Source: a virus. From it: a stretch of 64,000 nt of DNA. Below the pieces are notes generated by a model. The model saw only the letters and a program-made list of their open reading frames with translations, did not search any database and had not been told where the DNA came from. Within the stretch, counting starts at the first letter, position 1, and each line of letters opens with the position of its first letter. The stretch lies in the IMG/VR virus record IMGVR_UViG_3300042479_001767, positions 23,465 through 87,464 of that record, one strand, 5' to 3'. A program made the position numbers and the translations under genes. Of the stretch, positions 1 through 9,368 are shown piece by piece.

Positions 1-1220
1 GGTCCTTTGGGGTTTGAAAGCATCATCATCTTTCCGTCTTTTCCAAAGGTTGCAAGAGATGGCTTCAAATCATCATATAATGCGTAATCTAATCCTGAAT
101 CGGGATTATCACCTGCCATAGCAGCAATTTCGTCCATGATTATGCACCAGCAAGTTAGACCAACAAGACCTGATGCACTTGAAGAACCACATTTTAAAGT
201 TAAAGAACCAGAAAATGGATTTAACCCTTGAGCAGTACGGCGTTCATTTTCCTTAATATCATGGTCTGTAAGGAATCTCATTTCAAGTTCAGTGTCTTTG
301 CCAATAAATGGATTGAAATATGGCGAGGCTAGTACTGTTTGTTTGATTTTTGAGAAGATAGCATTCTTTGCTTGTTCTTCATTTTTAGCAACATTCAATA
401 AAACAATTTGATCAAATTCCATTAAACCATATCTGGCTTGTGGATGACCCATAGAAATCAATCTGTACAGTTCATAAAGTGCAATAGCTGAGACTAAGAA
501 TGATTTTCCACTACGTCTTCCAAGTACCAGTACAAGTTCTTGAAATTTGTATCTATTTGTACATTTCTCGTATATTTGATGTCTTAGTTTGGAATCTATT
601 TCATCAGAAAACAAAAGATCTTTTTCTGATTGAAAACCATCAATAACAGGTCTATCTGATAATTTATCTACAAGTCTGATTGCATCAAAGTTTGTAGCTT
701 CTTCTTTTGCATCTTCATATCTTTTTATTCTGACATCATCATCTAAATTAACGCATTCAAGACATGGAGAGTTATCAACTGTAAAAAGTGGTTTTACTAT
801 TTTACCAAGTTTCTTTTTTCTTAAAGTATCTTCCTCATTGTCCTTGATATGTTTCCAAACGCACCCTTCGCATCCATTTCTTTCTTCTAAAGGAACATCT
901 TGAATTTCTAAATTTTCATTTCCTTCTTGCCCCATATAAAAACACTTGAGAATCAATCTTTGCCAAGGATGTGGCTTCAGATTACAAAAATAAGGGTGTT
1001 CTATAAATGTTATGATGTCTACGATTTGATCAGGGTTAAATCTTGTCTTCTCTGGTTTTTTTGGAGGGGATATATCAGTTCTGGCACTTGGCAAAATGAT
1101 ATCGTCAAACTCAGATGCATAGCCAGTGTCTTTGAAGAATTGAGAAACTTCATTAGCTTGCTGCATAAGTTGACTTTTGAGGTCATGTTGCGCTAATTTC
1201 TGCGGATTTGGTTTTCTCAT
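1..1220 (-). CDS. Terminase large subunit, N-terminal part (cut by window edge)
   Basis: The frame opens at the ATG at 1220 and stays open to the left edge (406 codons), so only the ATPase half is present and the nuclease half lies outside. Visible motifs are a Walker A-like LGRRSGKS (Lys about residue 239) and a Walker B with IIMDE (Asp/Glu about 363-364), the usual DNA-packaging motor pattern. Before the ATPase core there is a four-cysteine cluster (CEGC then CLEC) that could bind zinc. In the family this protein pumps DNA into the prohead through the portal and cuts concatemers. The ATG overlaps the stop of the upstream gene (TAATG), so translation is probably coupled. The assignment is strong from the motifs; the family subtype is not resolved. 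Confidence 0.85.
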   Translation of the reverse strand, partial: MRKPNPQKLAQHDLKSQLMQQANEVSQFFKDTGYASEFDDIILPSARTDISPPKKPEKTRFNPDQIVDIITFIEHPYFCNLKPHPWQRLILKCFYMGQEGNENLEIQDVPLEERNGCEGCVWKHIKDNEEDTLRKKKLGKIVKPLFTVDNSPCLECVNLDDDVRIKRYEDAKEEATNFDAIRLVDKLSDRPVIDGFQSEKDLLFSDEIDSKLRHQIYEKCTNRYKFQELVLVLGRRSGKSFLVSAIALYELYRLISMGHPQARYGLMEFDQIVLLNVAKNEEQAKNAIFSKIKQTVLASPYFNPFIGKDTELEMRFLTDHDIKENERRTAQGLNPFSGSLTLKCGSSSASGLVGLTCWCIIMDEIAAMAGDNPDSGLDYALYDDLKPSLATFGKDGKMMMLSNPKG

Positions 1221-1939
1221 TAGTTGTCAGATTGAATTTTGCTCTTCAGGGTTTGTATTTCTTCCCTAATAATTCTTTTATCAGTTTCAGAATCCATTTT
1301 TTCATGGAGTTTGACAAGTACATCAAAAATATTTATAGCATAGATACCTTGATTATCTCTTGCTTCTTTTAGATATAAAATTTTTGTAATTAGTTTTTCA
1401 ACCATTGCTGCTCTTTTGAGCTTCATATCATTATTTTTGGAACAATCCATTCCACGAACATCGTCAAGCTCCACAAGTAAAGCTGTAAGTGCTAATTGAT
1501 GTTCTCTAAAAATCCAAGGAGCAATTAATTCTTCTCTTTGCTCATAATTCTTCAGACCTGAAGTTGCAATTTTCTTAAAATCACAATGCTGGTCCATGTG
1601 TGTGTTAACTTGAACCCAGTTAAGTTTTGCATCAAAATACTTGTGGAAAAAATTGATTACTGATTGTGGCTTTTTACCACTTTCAAGATATACATGTTCA
1701 GCTAAGTCTCTAAAAGCTGAAGTACAAAGTGAACATCTTGGTTCAATAAACTGAGGATATTGAATATCACTCATATTGTCAGGAGGAAGAGGAGATAAGG
1801 GTCTATCTCCTTCTTTCAAATCCTTGAACATTCTAGAAGGTTTATCTATTGTTTTATCTACAGCAGGAATGATAGCATCAACAATCTCTTCTTTATTATT
1901 ATCTTGCATAATGGCTTTATACAAAGCAGAACAAGCCAC
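1220..1939 (-). CDS. Possible terminase small subunit (zinc-finger/HTH-like protein)
   Basis: A 239-residue protein directly upstream of the terminase large subunit and overlapping its start by one base. Residues about 69-120 carry CSLC followed by a helical stretch and then HMDQHC, a C-x2-C...H...H/C arrangement that resembles the zinc-stabilised helix-turn-helix seen in some phage small terminases and other phage DNA-binding proteins. The C-terminal third is charged and helical (likely coiled coil). Small terminases recognise the packaging site and are commonly encoded just before the large subunit, and this position is the main reason for the call. It could equally be another DNA-binding protein of the packaging operon. 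Confidence 0.45.
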   Translation of the reverse strand: MACSALYKAIMQDNNKEEIVDAIIPAVDKTIDKPSRMFKDLKEGDRPLSPLPPDNMSDIQYPQFIEPRCSLCTSAFRDLAEHVYLESGKKPQSVINFFHKYFDAKLNWVQVNTHMDQHCDFKKIATSGLKNYEQREELIAPWIFREHQLALTALLVELDDVRGMDCSKNNDMKLKRAAMVEKLITKILYLKEARDNQGIYAINIFDVLVKLHEKMDSETDKRIIREEIQTLKSKIQSDN

Positions 1940-1974
1940 TACTAGAGCGGCTTGTGCATTTTTTAGGATGAATA

Positions 1975-2688
1975 CTAATCAGATAGCGCTCTTTTAAGTC
2001 TCAAATATGGAGAGACTTGATCAGCAGCAGAAACTATATACTCATCTGCGATGCCGAAATCTGCATAATTTCCTTTTGTAAATTTTTCACTTGTTGATGT
2101 TCCATTTGATAAATCTACTTCTGCTGAACCTTTTCTCATGCTTACAACATATTTATTTGAAGATGCAGTTTTAATTTCTGCACTTTCTTTTTGAGCAATT
2201 AACACTGAATTTAACAATGCTTCTTCTACCCAAGGTTTTAATGCTACATGCAAATGTCCCTTGCCTTGATCAGAAGATTTAGCAATTTCAGCAACTCTTT
2301 GCCAAAATCCTAAACCACGCTCATCAGCTTTTACGATTGAATATGTACCTGAACAAAGTCTTTTTACAAATTCTCTTGCACTGTATTTTTCAAGTGATTT
2401 TTCAATTACCGGAATACAATCTGCATATTTTGTTGGAACTATAGCGACACTAATAACTTCTTTTTGAGCAGATGTAGGCTCATTAAATAAATTAGAAGCA
2501 ACTCTGTCTGCTAATTCTAAATCGAAATTGTCTGCAGCTAATAACTCTACAACTTCTGATTTGGAAAATCCTTGGCTAGCATATTTTTCAGCTTGGGAAC
2601 TGGCTACAACAAATGCGCCATCACTAAGTGTACGCAACTCATTGCGCCAATTATAAATCATGTCATCGGATATGTTTTTTTCAACCAC
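1975..2688 (-). CDS. Hypothetical protein upstream of the terminase genes
   Basis: A 237-residue protein that I do not recognise. The open frame extends to 2853, but the extra 55 residues are an unlikely hydrophobic stretch. The GTG at 2688 is preceded by a strong ribosome binding site (AGGGGAG, 7 bases upstream), so I place the start there. The protein is soluble-looking, mostly helical by composition, rich in Ala, Ser, Glu and Lys, with no cysteine cluster or membrane segment. It is the first gene of the leftward terminase string, diverging from the 937-residue plus-strand gene. A TTGACA lies at 2739-2744 upstream on the minus strand but lacks a convincing -10 at the right distance. Confidence 0.6.
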   Translation of the reverse strand: MVEKNISDDMIYNWRNELRTLSDGAFVVASSQAEKYASQGFSKSEVVELLAADNFDLELADRVASNLFNEPTSAQKEVISVAIVPTKYADCIPVIEKSLEKYSAREFVKRLCSGTYSIVKADERGLGFWQRVAEIAKSSDQGKGHLHVALKPWVEEALLNSVLIAQKESAEIKTASSNKYVVSMRKGSAEVDLSNGTSTSEKFTKGNYADFGIADEYIVSAADQVSPYLRLKRALSD

Positions 2689-2836
2689 AGTGACTTCTCC
2701 CCTTTTAAATAAAAATAACCCTAGACAAGAATGTTGTATGTCAAGGGTTTTTGTGGAACATATCAATATAATACAAAGAATTATAAAATATATTCCATAG
2801 GTAATTATAGTTAGATTGTAAAATAATATCAGTATT

Positions 2837-5650
2837 ATGTGGAATTTTAGCATTCATAAAAAAACTGTAAAGGCAATGGAAGCCTTTGATGTCTTAAGTA
2901 GTGAGGGTATCGATTGGACTGGTTCATTCCAGGATACATTTAAAAAATACAATTTTAACTCTCATGATAAAATGCCTACCGTTTATGACCTAATAAATTT
3001 TATTAAGTATGCTAAAAATACAAGAATCTTGGATATTTATTCAAGAGATAAAAATAAAGGTTCTGATCTTAGATGGTTTTGCAAACAATTAATTACGTTT
3101 GTAGTTGATCAGCTTAGGCACACTGGATCTCCAAACGCAGACACACTTATCATTACTAATTTCTTAGCTCAATGTGCAAAAAATTATGAAACTGATAATC
3201 CTTATAATAAAATCGAAATTGGCACACCAGTTTCAAGTGAAAAAGCAATGACAATGTCAATGAAAAATTTAATTTCAATGAGATACGAAACATTGAATTT
3301 ATTAACTGCAAATAATATTAACATTGAAAATAGTTGCATGATGTACATCATGAGAGGTGACGATGTCAAAAATCATGGTGTTAATGCAGATGATTATGCT
3401 AGAAATCAGATAATAGAACGTGCAATTGATAAATATCCTAAACTTGGATATTTTAAATCTTTAGACAGTGTTTTATTTTATTTGAAAAGTGACATAGCCA
3501 CAAAAGATAATTTGTTAGAAATTTCTGATTATCTTAAATCATTTTCTCTTTCTGGTTTGAAATTTACAGATTTATTTTCTTTTGTAGATGGATTGACAGG
3601 ATCTAGTTTAGATGGAAAATCTATTAAAGATATTATTTATAATGTCCAGACTGATGATCAATTAGAAATATATCTTTATCTAAGAAACAAAGTGGTTAAA
3701 AATAATAATGATTATGAAATAACCAAATCTCTTTTAGAGATTGTTTATAAATTTTTATCTTCATTTTACTTAACTAAATCTAATATCGAAAAATTATTAA
3801 AAGATGATATGTTTGTTGAATATTGTCAAAATCAAGGCGAAAATATAAAAGATCTATGGTTGTATAAGGGTTTTTCAACAGTTGAAGTAATGCAAAACTA
3901 CTTAACAAAAAATCCTGAAAAAATTAAGAATTTCTCAGAAGATGCATTGGCAAGATTAAACGCTACATCACTCCAAAATATTAATCAATCAGCAATTGAA
4001 GCTCAACAATCAATTTTAAAAGATGGACTGTCTTTATTACAAAATGCTATAGACACAAATGTAATTAAGAAACTAGATCCTTTTGTAAGAGATTTTAATC
4101 GTGATTACTCATCAGAATATAAAAAGCCTGAAAAACCTTCAAATGCATCTCCAGAAGAAATGAAAGAATATGAATTGCAGGTTTCTGCAGCAAAAATCTT
4201 TACAGAATGGCAAATTAGTTATTTAGACAGAATGGAGCAAGAAAGATTATTTACATCTATTTCTAAAGAAGATTTGGAAAAATATGCATCTAATATGATA
4301 ATTCTAGAATTTGATGCAAATCAATTAAAAGTTTTTTTAGAATCAAAAAATATTACCAAATTTCAAATTCAAGGTGTAGATTTTGTAAGTGGATTATGGA
4401 GAGGTTTATTTGTACCAAGGTTTCCTACACCTTCAGGACAACCTGTTCCAGCAATTGTAATTAGAACTGATGCATATGACTCTTTAGAACATCATAAACA
4501 GCTATCAGAAAATTTAGGATTTGAAGCTTTTAGGTTTACAGAATCTACTAGAAGACATGAAATTGCACATGCATTACAATATCTTGCTGTTGGTGATGTT
4601 ATGCTAATGGAACCGCAAGAATTAAATCCAGAGCTTACTGAAGGTGAAGCTTATATTATGGATCCGGCAGAATTGTATGCAAGAGTACATGGAGATATTC
4701 CTTATTTATATAATTTATTTGATTCTAGAATTAGAAATCTAACTGTTTCTAAAAAAATATATGAAGCTGCTAAAGAACAATGGATTCACGACATTGTTAA
4801 TGAAAAAATACACTTAATGTCTGGTGGTACTAATCTAAGAAGATTAATGATGCAAGATGAAACACCAGAATTTAGAAAAGAAAATTTTGGTAAATTAAAA
4901 AAATCTGATGGAACAGAAATTGAACTACCAGACCCTCTTGAGGCTATATCAAAAATTCTTGCAAGGCAAAGAATAAAACTTGAAATGATTTTTCATGATT
5001 TATTTACAGTTGCTGATAAAAGAGAAAAAAGAAAAGGTTTGATTAGCAAAAAGAATAGACTTAAAAAACAATTAGAAAGTCTTCCTGAATACGAATATTT
5101 AAAAAGAATTAATCTCGAGAAGGAACTTTATGAAGCAGAAACTGATTTGATAAAAGTTGGTCAAGAACTTATTGTTGATGTTGAAAATGTATCTACTTCT
5201 GTTTTAAAAGGTTATTTGAAAGATTATTTTACAAAAATAAGCAATGCTGTAGCTGAAGGTTTATTAGGACCCGATGTCCTGAATGTAGATGATCCTGATA
5301 GACCTAAATCTTCAGAAAAACCATCCGTCGAACCTGAATTGCCTACAGCTTCCGATATTTCTGATATTACTGAATTTATGATTGGACAATCTAAACCAAT
5401 TCCTGGTGGAAGAAAAATTGATGAAATTATTCCATCATTCATGGGCAAGGCTTTACCAGCTGATTCTTGGACTTGGGAAAAGGGGACGGATCCAAATAGT
5501 CCAGAAAACAGAAAAAGACCTAAGGGAAATTTTCCAGGAATAGAGCCTGTAAAGCCAATGCCTCAATCTAAAATAACTATTGATGCAGATGATCCATTCA
5601 AGACAGATAAAACTGCGTCAGTCTATAATCATAACAGATCAAAAAGATAA
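2837..5650 (+). CDS. Large protein with HEXXH metallopeptidase-like motif
   Basis: A 937-residue protein of unknown family. Around residues 570-620 it has RRHEIAHAL (His574, Glu575, His578) and then DPAELYARV with a possible third ligand Glu612, which fits a zincin-type metallopeptidase or a similar fold found in large phage polyvalent proteins. The N-terminal 550 residues are helical. The C-terminal 130 residues are Pro/Ser/Asp rich and look disordered. No signal peptide is present. It is alone on the plus strand between two leftward operons and its end overlaps the convergent sigma-factor gene by 12 bases. It may be a virion protein carried into the cell, but this is inference. The start is uncertain: ATG 2837 lacks a clear ribosome binding site, and ATG 2876 is an alternative. 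Confidence 0.7.
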   Translation: MWNFSIHKKTVKAMEAFDVLSSEGIDWTGSFQDTFKKYNFNSHDKMPTVYDLINFIKYAKNTRILDIYSRDKNKGSDLRWFCKQLITFVVDQLRHTGSPNADTLIITNFLAQCAKNYETDNPYNKIEIGTPVSSEKAMTMSMKNLISMRYETLNLLTANNINIENSCMMYIMRGDDVKNHGVNADDYARNQIIERAIDKYPKLGYFKSLDSVLFYLKSDIATKDNLLEISDYLKSFSLSGLKFTDLFSFVDGLTGSSLDGKSIKDIIYNVQTDDQLEIYLYLRNKVVKNNNDYEITKSLLEIVYKFLSSFYLTKSNIEKLLKDDMFVEYCQNQGENIKDLWLYKGFSTVEVMQNYLTKNPEKIKNFSEDALARLNATSLQNINQSAIEAQQSILKDGLSLLQNAIDTNVIKKLDPFVRDFNRDYSSEYKKPEKPSNASPEEMKEYELQVSAAKIFTEWQISYLDRMEQERLFTSISKEDLEKYASNMIILEFDANQLKVFLESKNITKFQIQGVDFVSGLWRGLFVPRFPTPSGQPVPAIVIRTDAYDSLEHHKQLSENLGFEAFRFTESTRRHEIAHALQYLAVGDVMLMEPQELNPELTEGEAYIMDPAELYARVHGDIPYLYNLFDSRIRNLTVSKKIYEAAKEQWIHDIVNEKIHLMSGGTNLRRLMMQDETPEFRKENFGKLKKSDGTEIELPDPLEAISKILARQRIKLEMIFHDLFTVADKREKRKGLISKKNRLKKQLESLPEYEYLKRINLEKELYEAETDLIKVGQELIVDVENVSTSVLKGYLKDYFTKISNAVAEGLLGPDVLNVDDPDRPKSSEKPSVEPELPTASDISDITEFMIGQSKPIPGGRKIDEIIPSFMGKALPADSWTWEKGTDPNSPENRKRPKGNFPGIEPVKPMPQSKITIDADDPFKTDKTASVYNHNRSKR

Positions 5651-6220
5651 AAAATCTTCTCCCAAGATAACTTTGATATTTCCCAAGGCTCTCTGCAATC
5701 TTTTAGAGAAAGAACTTTGGGAAATATTTAGCTTTAACGATGCTTCTTCTTGATCTAAACCTTCAAAAAAATAAAGCTCAATTGCTTCTTTTTGTTTTTC
5801 ATTTAACTTATTGATTGCAGAATGTAGTGAAATAACAGTTTCAATCCTGTTGAATGGATCAGTGGAATGTTCTTCAACAACTACATCGCTTTCATAGTCA
5901 GCATGATCTAAATATTTATCGACACAAGATCTATATAAGTTGATATCTATTCTTGTTGATAAAAAATATGAGAAATAAGTAAGATTTGGATTGTACTGAT
6001 CAACTATTTTTTTAAGAACTAATAAAGATTCTTGAAGCATATCTTCTCGATATGGTGACAATTTCAATTCTTTTTGAATACATCTTTGTATTGCACAAAT
6101 AAATAATGGCTTGTAGAAATCATATAATTCTCCTAAAGCAGAGCCATCATTGTCTTTTACTTTTGAAATAAGTTCATTTATATATTCGTAGCGATCTTCA
6201 TACACAAAAATTTTATACAC
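5639..6220 (-). CDS. RNA polymerase sigma factor, sigma-70/ECF-like
   Basis: About 193 residues with two sigma-70 segments. Region 2-like sequence lies at about residues 27-95 (ELYDFYKPLF, then a segment around REDMLQESLLVL). Region 4-like sequence lies at about 138-185 (LNEKQKEAIELYFFEGL and a helix-turn-helix around EEASLKLNISQSSFSKRL). The short linker and size match ECF-type or phage late sigma factors, which direct RNA polymerase to a class of phage promoters. It is last in a leftward operon and overlaps the HolA-like gene by 8 bases. The start is GTG at 6220. A second GTG at 6205 sits exactly six bases after TATAAA (6212-6217), so a shorter leaderless product is possible. Confidence 0.75.
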   Translation of the reverse strand: MYKIFVYEDRYEYINELISKVKDNDGSALGELYDFYKPLFICAIQRCIQKELKLSPYREDMLQESLLVLKKIVDQYNPNLTYFSYFLSTRIDINLYRSCVDKYLDHADYESDVVVEEHSTDPFNRIETVISLHSAINKLNEKQKEAIELYFFEGLDQEEASLKLNISQSSFSKRLQRALGNIKVILGEDFLSF

Positions 6221-7217
6221 TAAGGATTTTATTAATCATCAAGAATAATGAATGATTTTTAGAGCCACTATTTCTCAAATCCTTAATTGTATATACTACT
6301 TGCTCAATCATGTATGCTATTTTAGCAACAGAAGGTGTTGTTTTACCCATCTGAATCTTTATTCGGATTGGATTCTGAGTTTTGATTATAAACTCACTAG
6401 GGACCCAATTTTCGCCCAAATATTTGCCTAATAAATCTTTACATTCTAAAATCTCTGCAACTTTATTAGCATCATAAATATTTTTTTCTTTACAGTCTGA
6501 AACTACTAATAAAAAATATAGCTGTGAAAGCAAAATTAATAGCAAACCTTGTTCGCCAATTGCGCTGCATAGATTGTTGCATGTATCGTACACATCTTCA
6601 TTTTTATTAATCAAGTGATCAATAAATTCAAAAATATCAGTGTTGTTGTCAAAAAGAGAATTTTCAATGTCTTCAAGTTTTACTTCATTCTTAACAGATG
6701 CATGCTTTCTAAGTTCTTGAAATAATAAATCAAGATCGTAAACAATTTTCTCTTTCTTATTGCCAGCAGTTTTAGATTTTATTCTGTATGTTGGACAATT
6801 ATTTATTATCCATTCATAACATGGCTGATCTATTTTTATATCTAAACTTTTTACTTCTTTGTAGCAACATCTTTTGAGAGATTGAACATCGCCAAACATC
6901 GGAAAAGAATAATCAAATATTTTTCCAGATTTTTTTATTTTTGAAATAAAACTATTTCTACCATCAAAACTTTCATCATCGAAAAACAAATGGTATTGGT
7001 TGTTGTTCAGTTGTCCTATGATTTTTATTTGATCATTGCTTGGATTATCTACTAAAAATAGTTTGTCTGAATCGAAAAACTTAGAGTAATTCTTTATTTG
7101 AGATTCTAAATTGAAGACACTTACAATTGTATATCCAGGATGACTGCTAGACAACTGTTGTAATGCCATTGGCTTTGAACCAATAAAAATAGAACTCTCA
7201 GATAATACTACGCTCAT
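6213..7217 (-). CDS. holA: DNA polymerase III delta subunit-like protein (HolA)
   Basis: 334 residues. The general plan resembles clamp-loader delta. A degenerate N-terminal AAA+ segment without a Walker A motif is followed by a helical middle containing IFEFIDHLINKNED, then a C-terminal collar-like helical domain with a LLILLSQLYFLLVV-type helix, where bacterial delta has its ILRHLQRELLLL helix. Delta opens the sliding clamp in the DnaX complex. Identification rests on this pattern and on its place directly downstream of the clamp gene (2-base gap) in an operon with DnaX, so I hold it as probable, not certain. The ribosome binding site GGAG lies 5 bases before ATG 7217. Confidence 0.55.
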   Translation of the reverse strand: MSVVLSESSIFIGSKPMALQQLSSSHPGYTIVSVFNLESQIKNYSKFFDSDKLFLVDNPSNDQIKIIGQLNNNQYHLFFDDESFDGRNSFISKIKKSGKIFDYSFPMFGDVQSLKRCCYKEVKSLDIKIDQPCYEWIINNCPTYRIKSKTAGNKKEKIVYDLDLLFQELRKHASVKNEVKLEDIENSLFDNNTDIFEFIDHLINKNEDVYDTCNNLCSAIGEQGLLLILLSQLYFLLVVSDCKEKNIYDANKVAEILECKDLLGKYLGENWVPSEFIIKTQNPIRIKIQMGKTTPSVAKIAYMIEQVVYTIKDLRNSGSKNHSLFLMINKILSV

Positions 7218-7219
7218 AT

Positions 7220-8332
7220 CTACTCCATTGGGAACATTATATGATTGAAATTATCTGATTGCAAAATACATATTGTATATGAATTGAAATCATAAAATTT
7301 AGCACTTATATTTTCTTGATTTATGACTTCCAATATTTTCATAAAATGATTTGTAAGATAAGAAACATTCAAATCTTCTAATTCTTCATCAAAAGTAATC
7401 TTGTCTGCTGCACCACCAGAAATATCACCTGAACTTGTTAAGATAATTTCTTTATTTTTAGTTGATAAATTAAACAAGTGAGAACCTGAAATATTGTTTA
7501 TGAACTTCAAAGATTTTAGAAATTCACTTTTAGATACATCTATTGTTGTGATATATTTTGAATCAAAAAATCTCTTGAATCCATTATGAACACTTTGGTA
7601 TGAGTTTACTTCAAGATTGGTGCAAAAATAATTACCATTATTACGGATAATTAGTTTGTTTTTATGTATTGAAAATTTTGAATTACTGTCAACAAAGTTT
7701 AATGACAACTCAGCTTGATTTTTACTTAGTAAGAAGGACTGTTCATTTTCATATTTTTTGCCATAAACAGAAATTCTGTGCTTATCTGAAGATTGAGCGT
7801 TGAACTTATTTTCAGAAATAAAGAACATTATAGATGAATATGGGTGCTCTTCAAAATCTGGAGCACATGAAAATGATGTAAACTTGATAGCATTATGAAA
7901 ACTAGTTGAGTCATATTTTACGAAATCAATATTATCATTTATAAAAAATTCATTAGATATTTTATTTTCAAGGCTGTCTGCTTTTGATGTTTTTAACGAT
8001 ACTCTGGTTTTTTTGTTTCCAAAAACCAATTGATTGTCTGACTCAACGAATGCGAATTGAATTTCATCAGTTGGAAAGTTCGTAAATGCATTTGTAAAAA
8101 TATTACAATCTATAGCAAAATCAATAAAATCATCATCAAAATCACATAGGTAAGTATATGCTGCAGAAACACCAGTACTTAGGTATATGAACAACTTATT
8201 GTCATGTGCATGAAAAATAAGACTATCGCCATTGATACTCTTATTTTCACGAGTTGATAATTTCAGTTTATCAATTTTATTGAATAACTGAAACTTCTCT
8301 AAGTGCTCAGACTTTTTAAGTTTAAATTTCAA
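7220..8332 (-). CDS. dnaN: DNA polymerase sliding clamp, DnaN-like
   Basis: 370 residues, the usual length of the bacterial beta clamp (about 366). Two family landmarks can be seen: SSDKHRISVYGKK in the second domain, matching the beta-clamp ATDGHRLA segment, and the C-terminal HIMFPME, matching the clamp C-terminus VVMPMRL that closes the binding pocket for polymerase. The protein is otherwise very diverged and is Asn/Lys/Phe rich. It would form a ring on DNA and tether DnaE. It sits between the PurA/PurZ-like gene and the HolA-like gene. The start is an unusual TTG at 8332 with AGGGG 8 bases upstream, and it overlaps the TGA stop of the preceding gene. Confidence 0.65.
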   Translation of the reverse strand: MKFKLKKSEHLEKFQLFNKIDKLKLSTRENKSINGDSLIFHAHDNKLFIYLSTGVSAAYTYLCDFDDDFIDFAIDCNIFTNAFTNFPTDEIQFAFVESDNQLVFGNKKTRVSLKTSKADSLENKISNEFFINDNIDFVKYDSTSFHNAIKFTSFSCAPDFEEHPYSSIMFFISENKFNAQSSDKHRISVYGKKYENEQSFLLSKNQAELSLNFVDSNSKFSIHKNKLIIRNNGNYFCTNLEVNSYQSVHNGFKRFFDSKYITTIDVSKSEFLKSLKFINNISGSHLFNLSTKNKEIILTSSGDISGGAADKITFDEELEDLNVSYLTNHFMKILEVINQENISAKFYDFNSYTICILQSDNFNHIMFPME

Positions 8333-9324
8333 TGTAACTGCCCCTGGAATTCAATTTCAATACCTGGATTATATTTCGTAATCTGATTCATAAGACAAAG
8401 CATAAATGAACCTTCATCATCAACAAAATGTAATTTACCATCTTGATACCAGTCCCAGCCATTTTCAATCTGAGCTAAAACATCCATTTTGTTTACAATT
8501 AATTTAGTGATTCCATTCATTTGGCAAGCAGTATTTACTTCATCAACATTTAGCCAATCTATTTGTCTTGGTCTACCAGTAGTGGCTCCATATTCTTGAC
8601 CAACCTCACGCAGTTTTTCAAATCGCTCGTCGTGTTTTTGGTATCCTTTAGCTCCAACATAGGTAGAATAACATTTGATAACCCCGACAACATTCCGAAC
8701 TTGCTTAAAATTGAAACCATTATTTAATACTGCTCCTACTCCTGTATTTGACGATGTGACATAAGGATAATCGCCAAAGTCAACATCAAGCCAATAACCT
8801 TGAGCTCCTTCAGCTAAAAATTTCTTTGGGGAAGAATAAATCAAACTGTGCATATCAACAAGATATGGTTCTAATTCAGGAACATCTTTGGCACGAATTC
8901 CAGTACGGGCATACTTGTCTCTGTAACAAGGTCCGTTTCCAGTGCGAGTTGTTCCAATTTTTGTGTCTTTGGAATCTTCGTCAATGTGTTCTTGGGTAAT
9001 TATATGTGCGTTTTCTGCTATTTTAAGGATTGATGTGTCAAACCCAAATCCTTTAAGATACCCAAGTTCGTCAAATAATTTTTGCGTATTGATAACACAA
9101 CCATTACCGATGACACTAGGAATACCATGCAGAATACCACAAGGAACAAGATGCGTAACAATTTTCTCTCCATTGAGGTAAATTGTATGACCCGCATTTC
9201 CGCCTCCATTGAAACGGATAACGTAGTCATATTCACCAGATAAAGCCATTTGATTGGCTATTTTTCCTTTGCCTTCATCCCCATACTGCATACCGATAAC
9301 TACATCAACAATTGAAGTTTCCAT
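8329..9324 (-). CDS. purA: Adenylosuccinate synthetase, short archaeal/PurZ-type
   Basis: 331 residues from ATG 9324 (a GTG at 9330 is also possible). Members of this family join aspartate to IMP (PurA) or to dGMP (PurZ, the first step to 2-aminoadenine DNA). Motifs from the N-terminus: MQYGDEGKGK with the PurA catalytic Asp16, GGGNAGHT with His46, IGTTRTGNGP, EGAQGYWLDVDFGDYPYVTSSN, GATTGRPRQIDW (aspartate loop) and NKMD (guanine recognition, so probably GTP-using). It is about 100 residues shorter than E. coli PurA and matches the compact archaeal form from which PurZ/PurZ0 are thought to derive. Known PurZ proteins have Ser where this has Asp16 and lack the NKxD motif, so the substrate cannot be assigned. 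It lies between sigma-H-like and clamp genes, overlapping the clamp start. Confidence 0.8.
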   Translation of the reverse strand: METSIVDVVIGMQYGDEGKGKIANQMALSGEYDYVIRFNGGGNAGHTIYLNGEKIVTHLVPCGILHGIPSVIGNGCVINTQKLFDELGYLKGFGFDTSILKIAENAHIITQEHIDEDSKDTKIGTTRTGNGPCYRDKYARTGIRAKDVPELEPYLVDMHSLIYSSPKKFLAEGAQGYWLDVDFGDYPYVTSSNTGVGAVLNNGFNFKQVRNVVGVIKCYSTYVGAKGYQKHDERFEKLREVGQEYGATTGRPRQIDWLNVDEVNTACQMNGITKLIVNKMDVLAQIENGWDWYQDGKLHFVDDEGSFMLCLMNQITKYNPGIEIEFQGQLH

Positions 9325-9368
9325 ACGCACATTCTACTTCATAGCAGAGATGTTAGCAAGAGTTGTAT

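Noticed and set aside
927-1196. 89-residue plus-strand frame in the terminase gene
   Set aside because: Opposite-strand shadow; the terminase motifs fix the minus-strand frame.
2711-2744. Promoter with TTGACA at 2739-2744
   Set aside because: No acceptable -10 hexamer at 16-18 bases from it.
2689-2853. N-terminal extension of the 237-residue gene with a strongly hydrophobic segment
   Set aside because: The GTG at 2688 has a much better ribosome binding site (AGGGGAG), and the hydrophobic residues come from AT-rich intergenic sequence.
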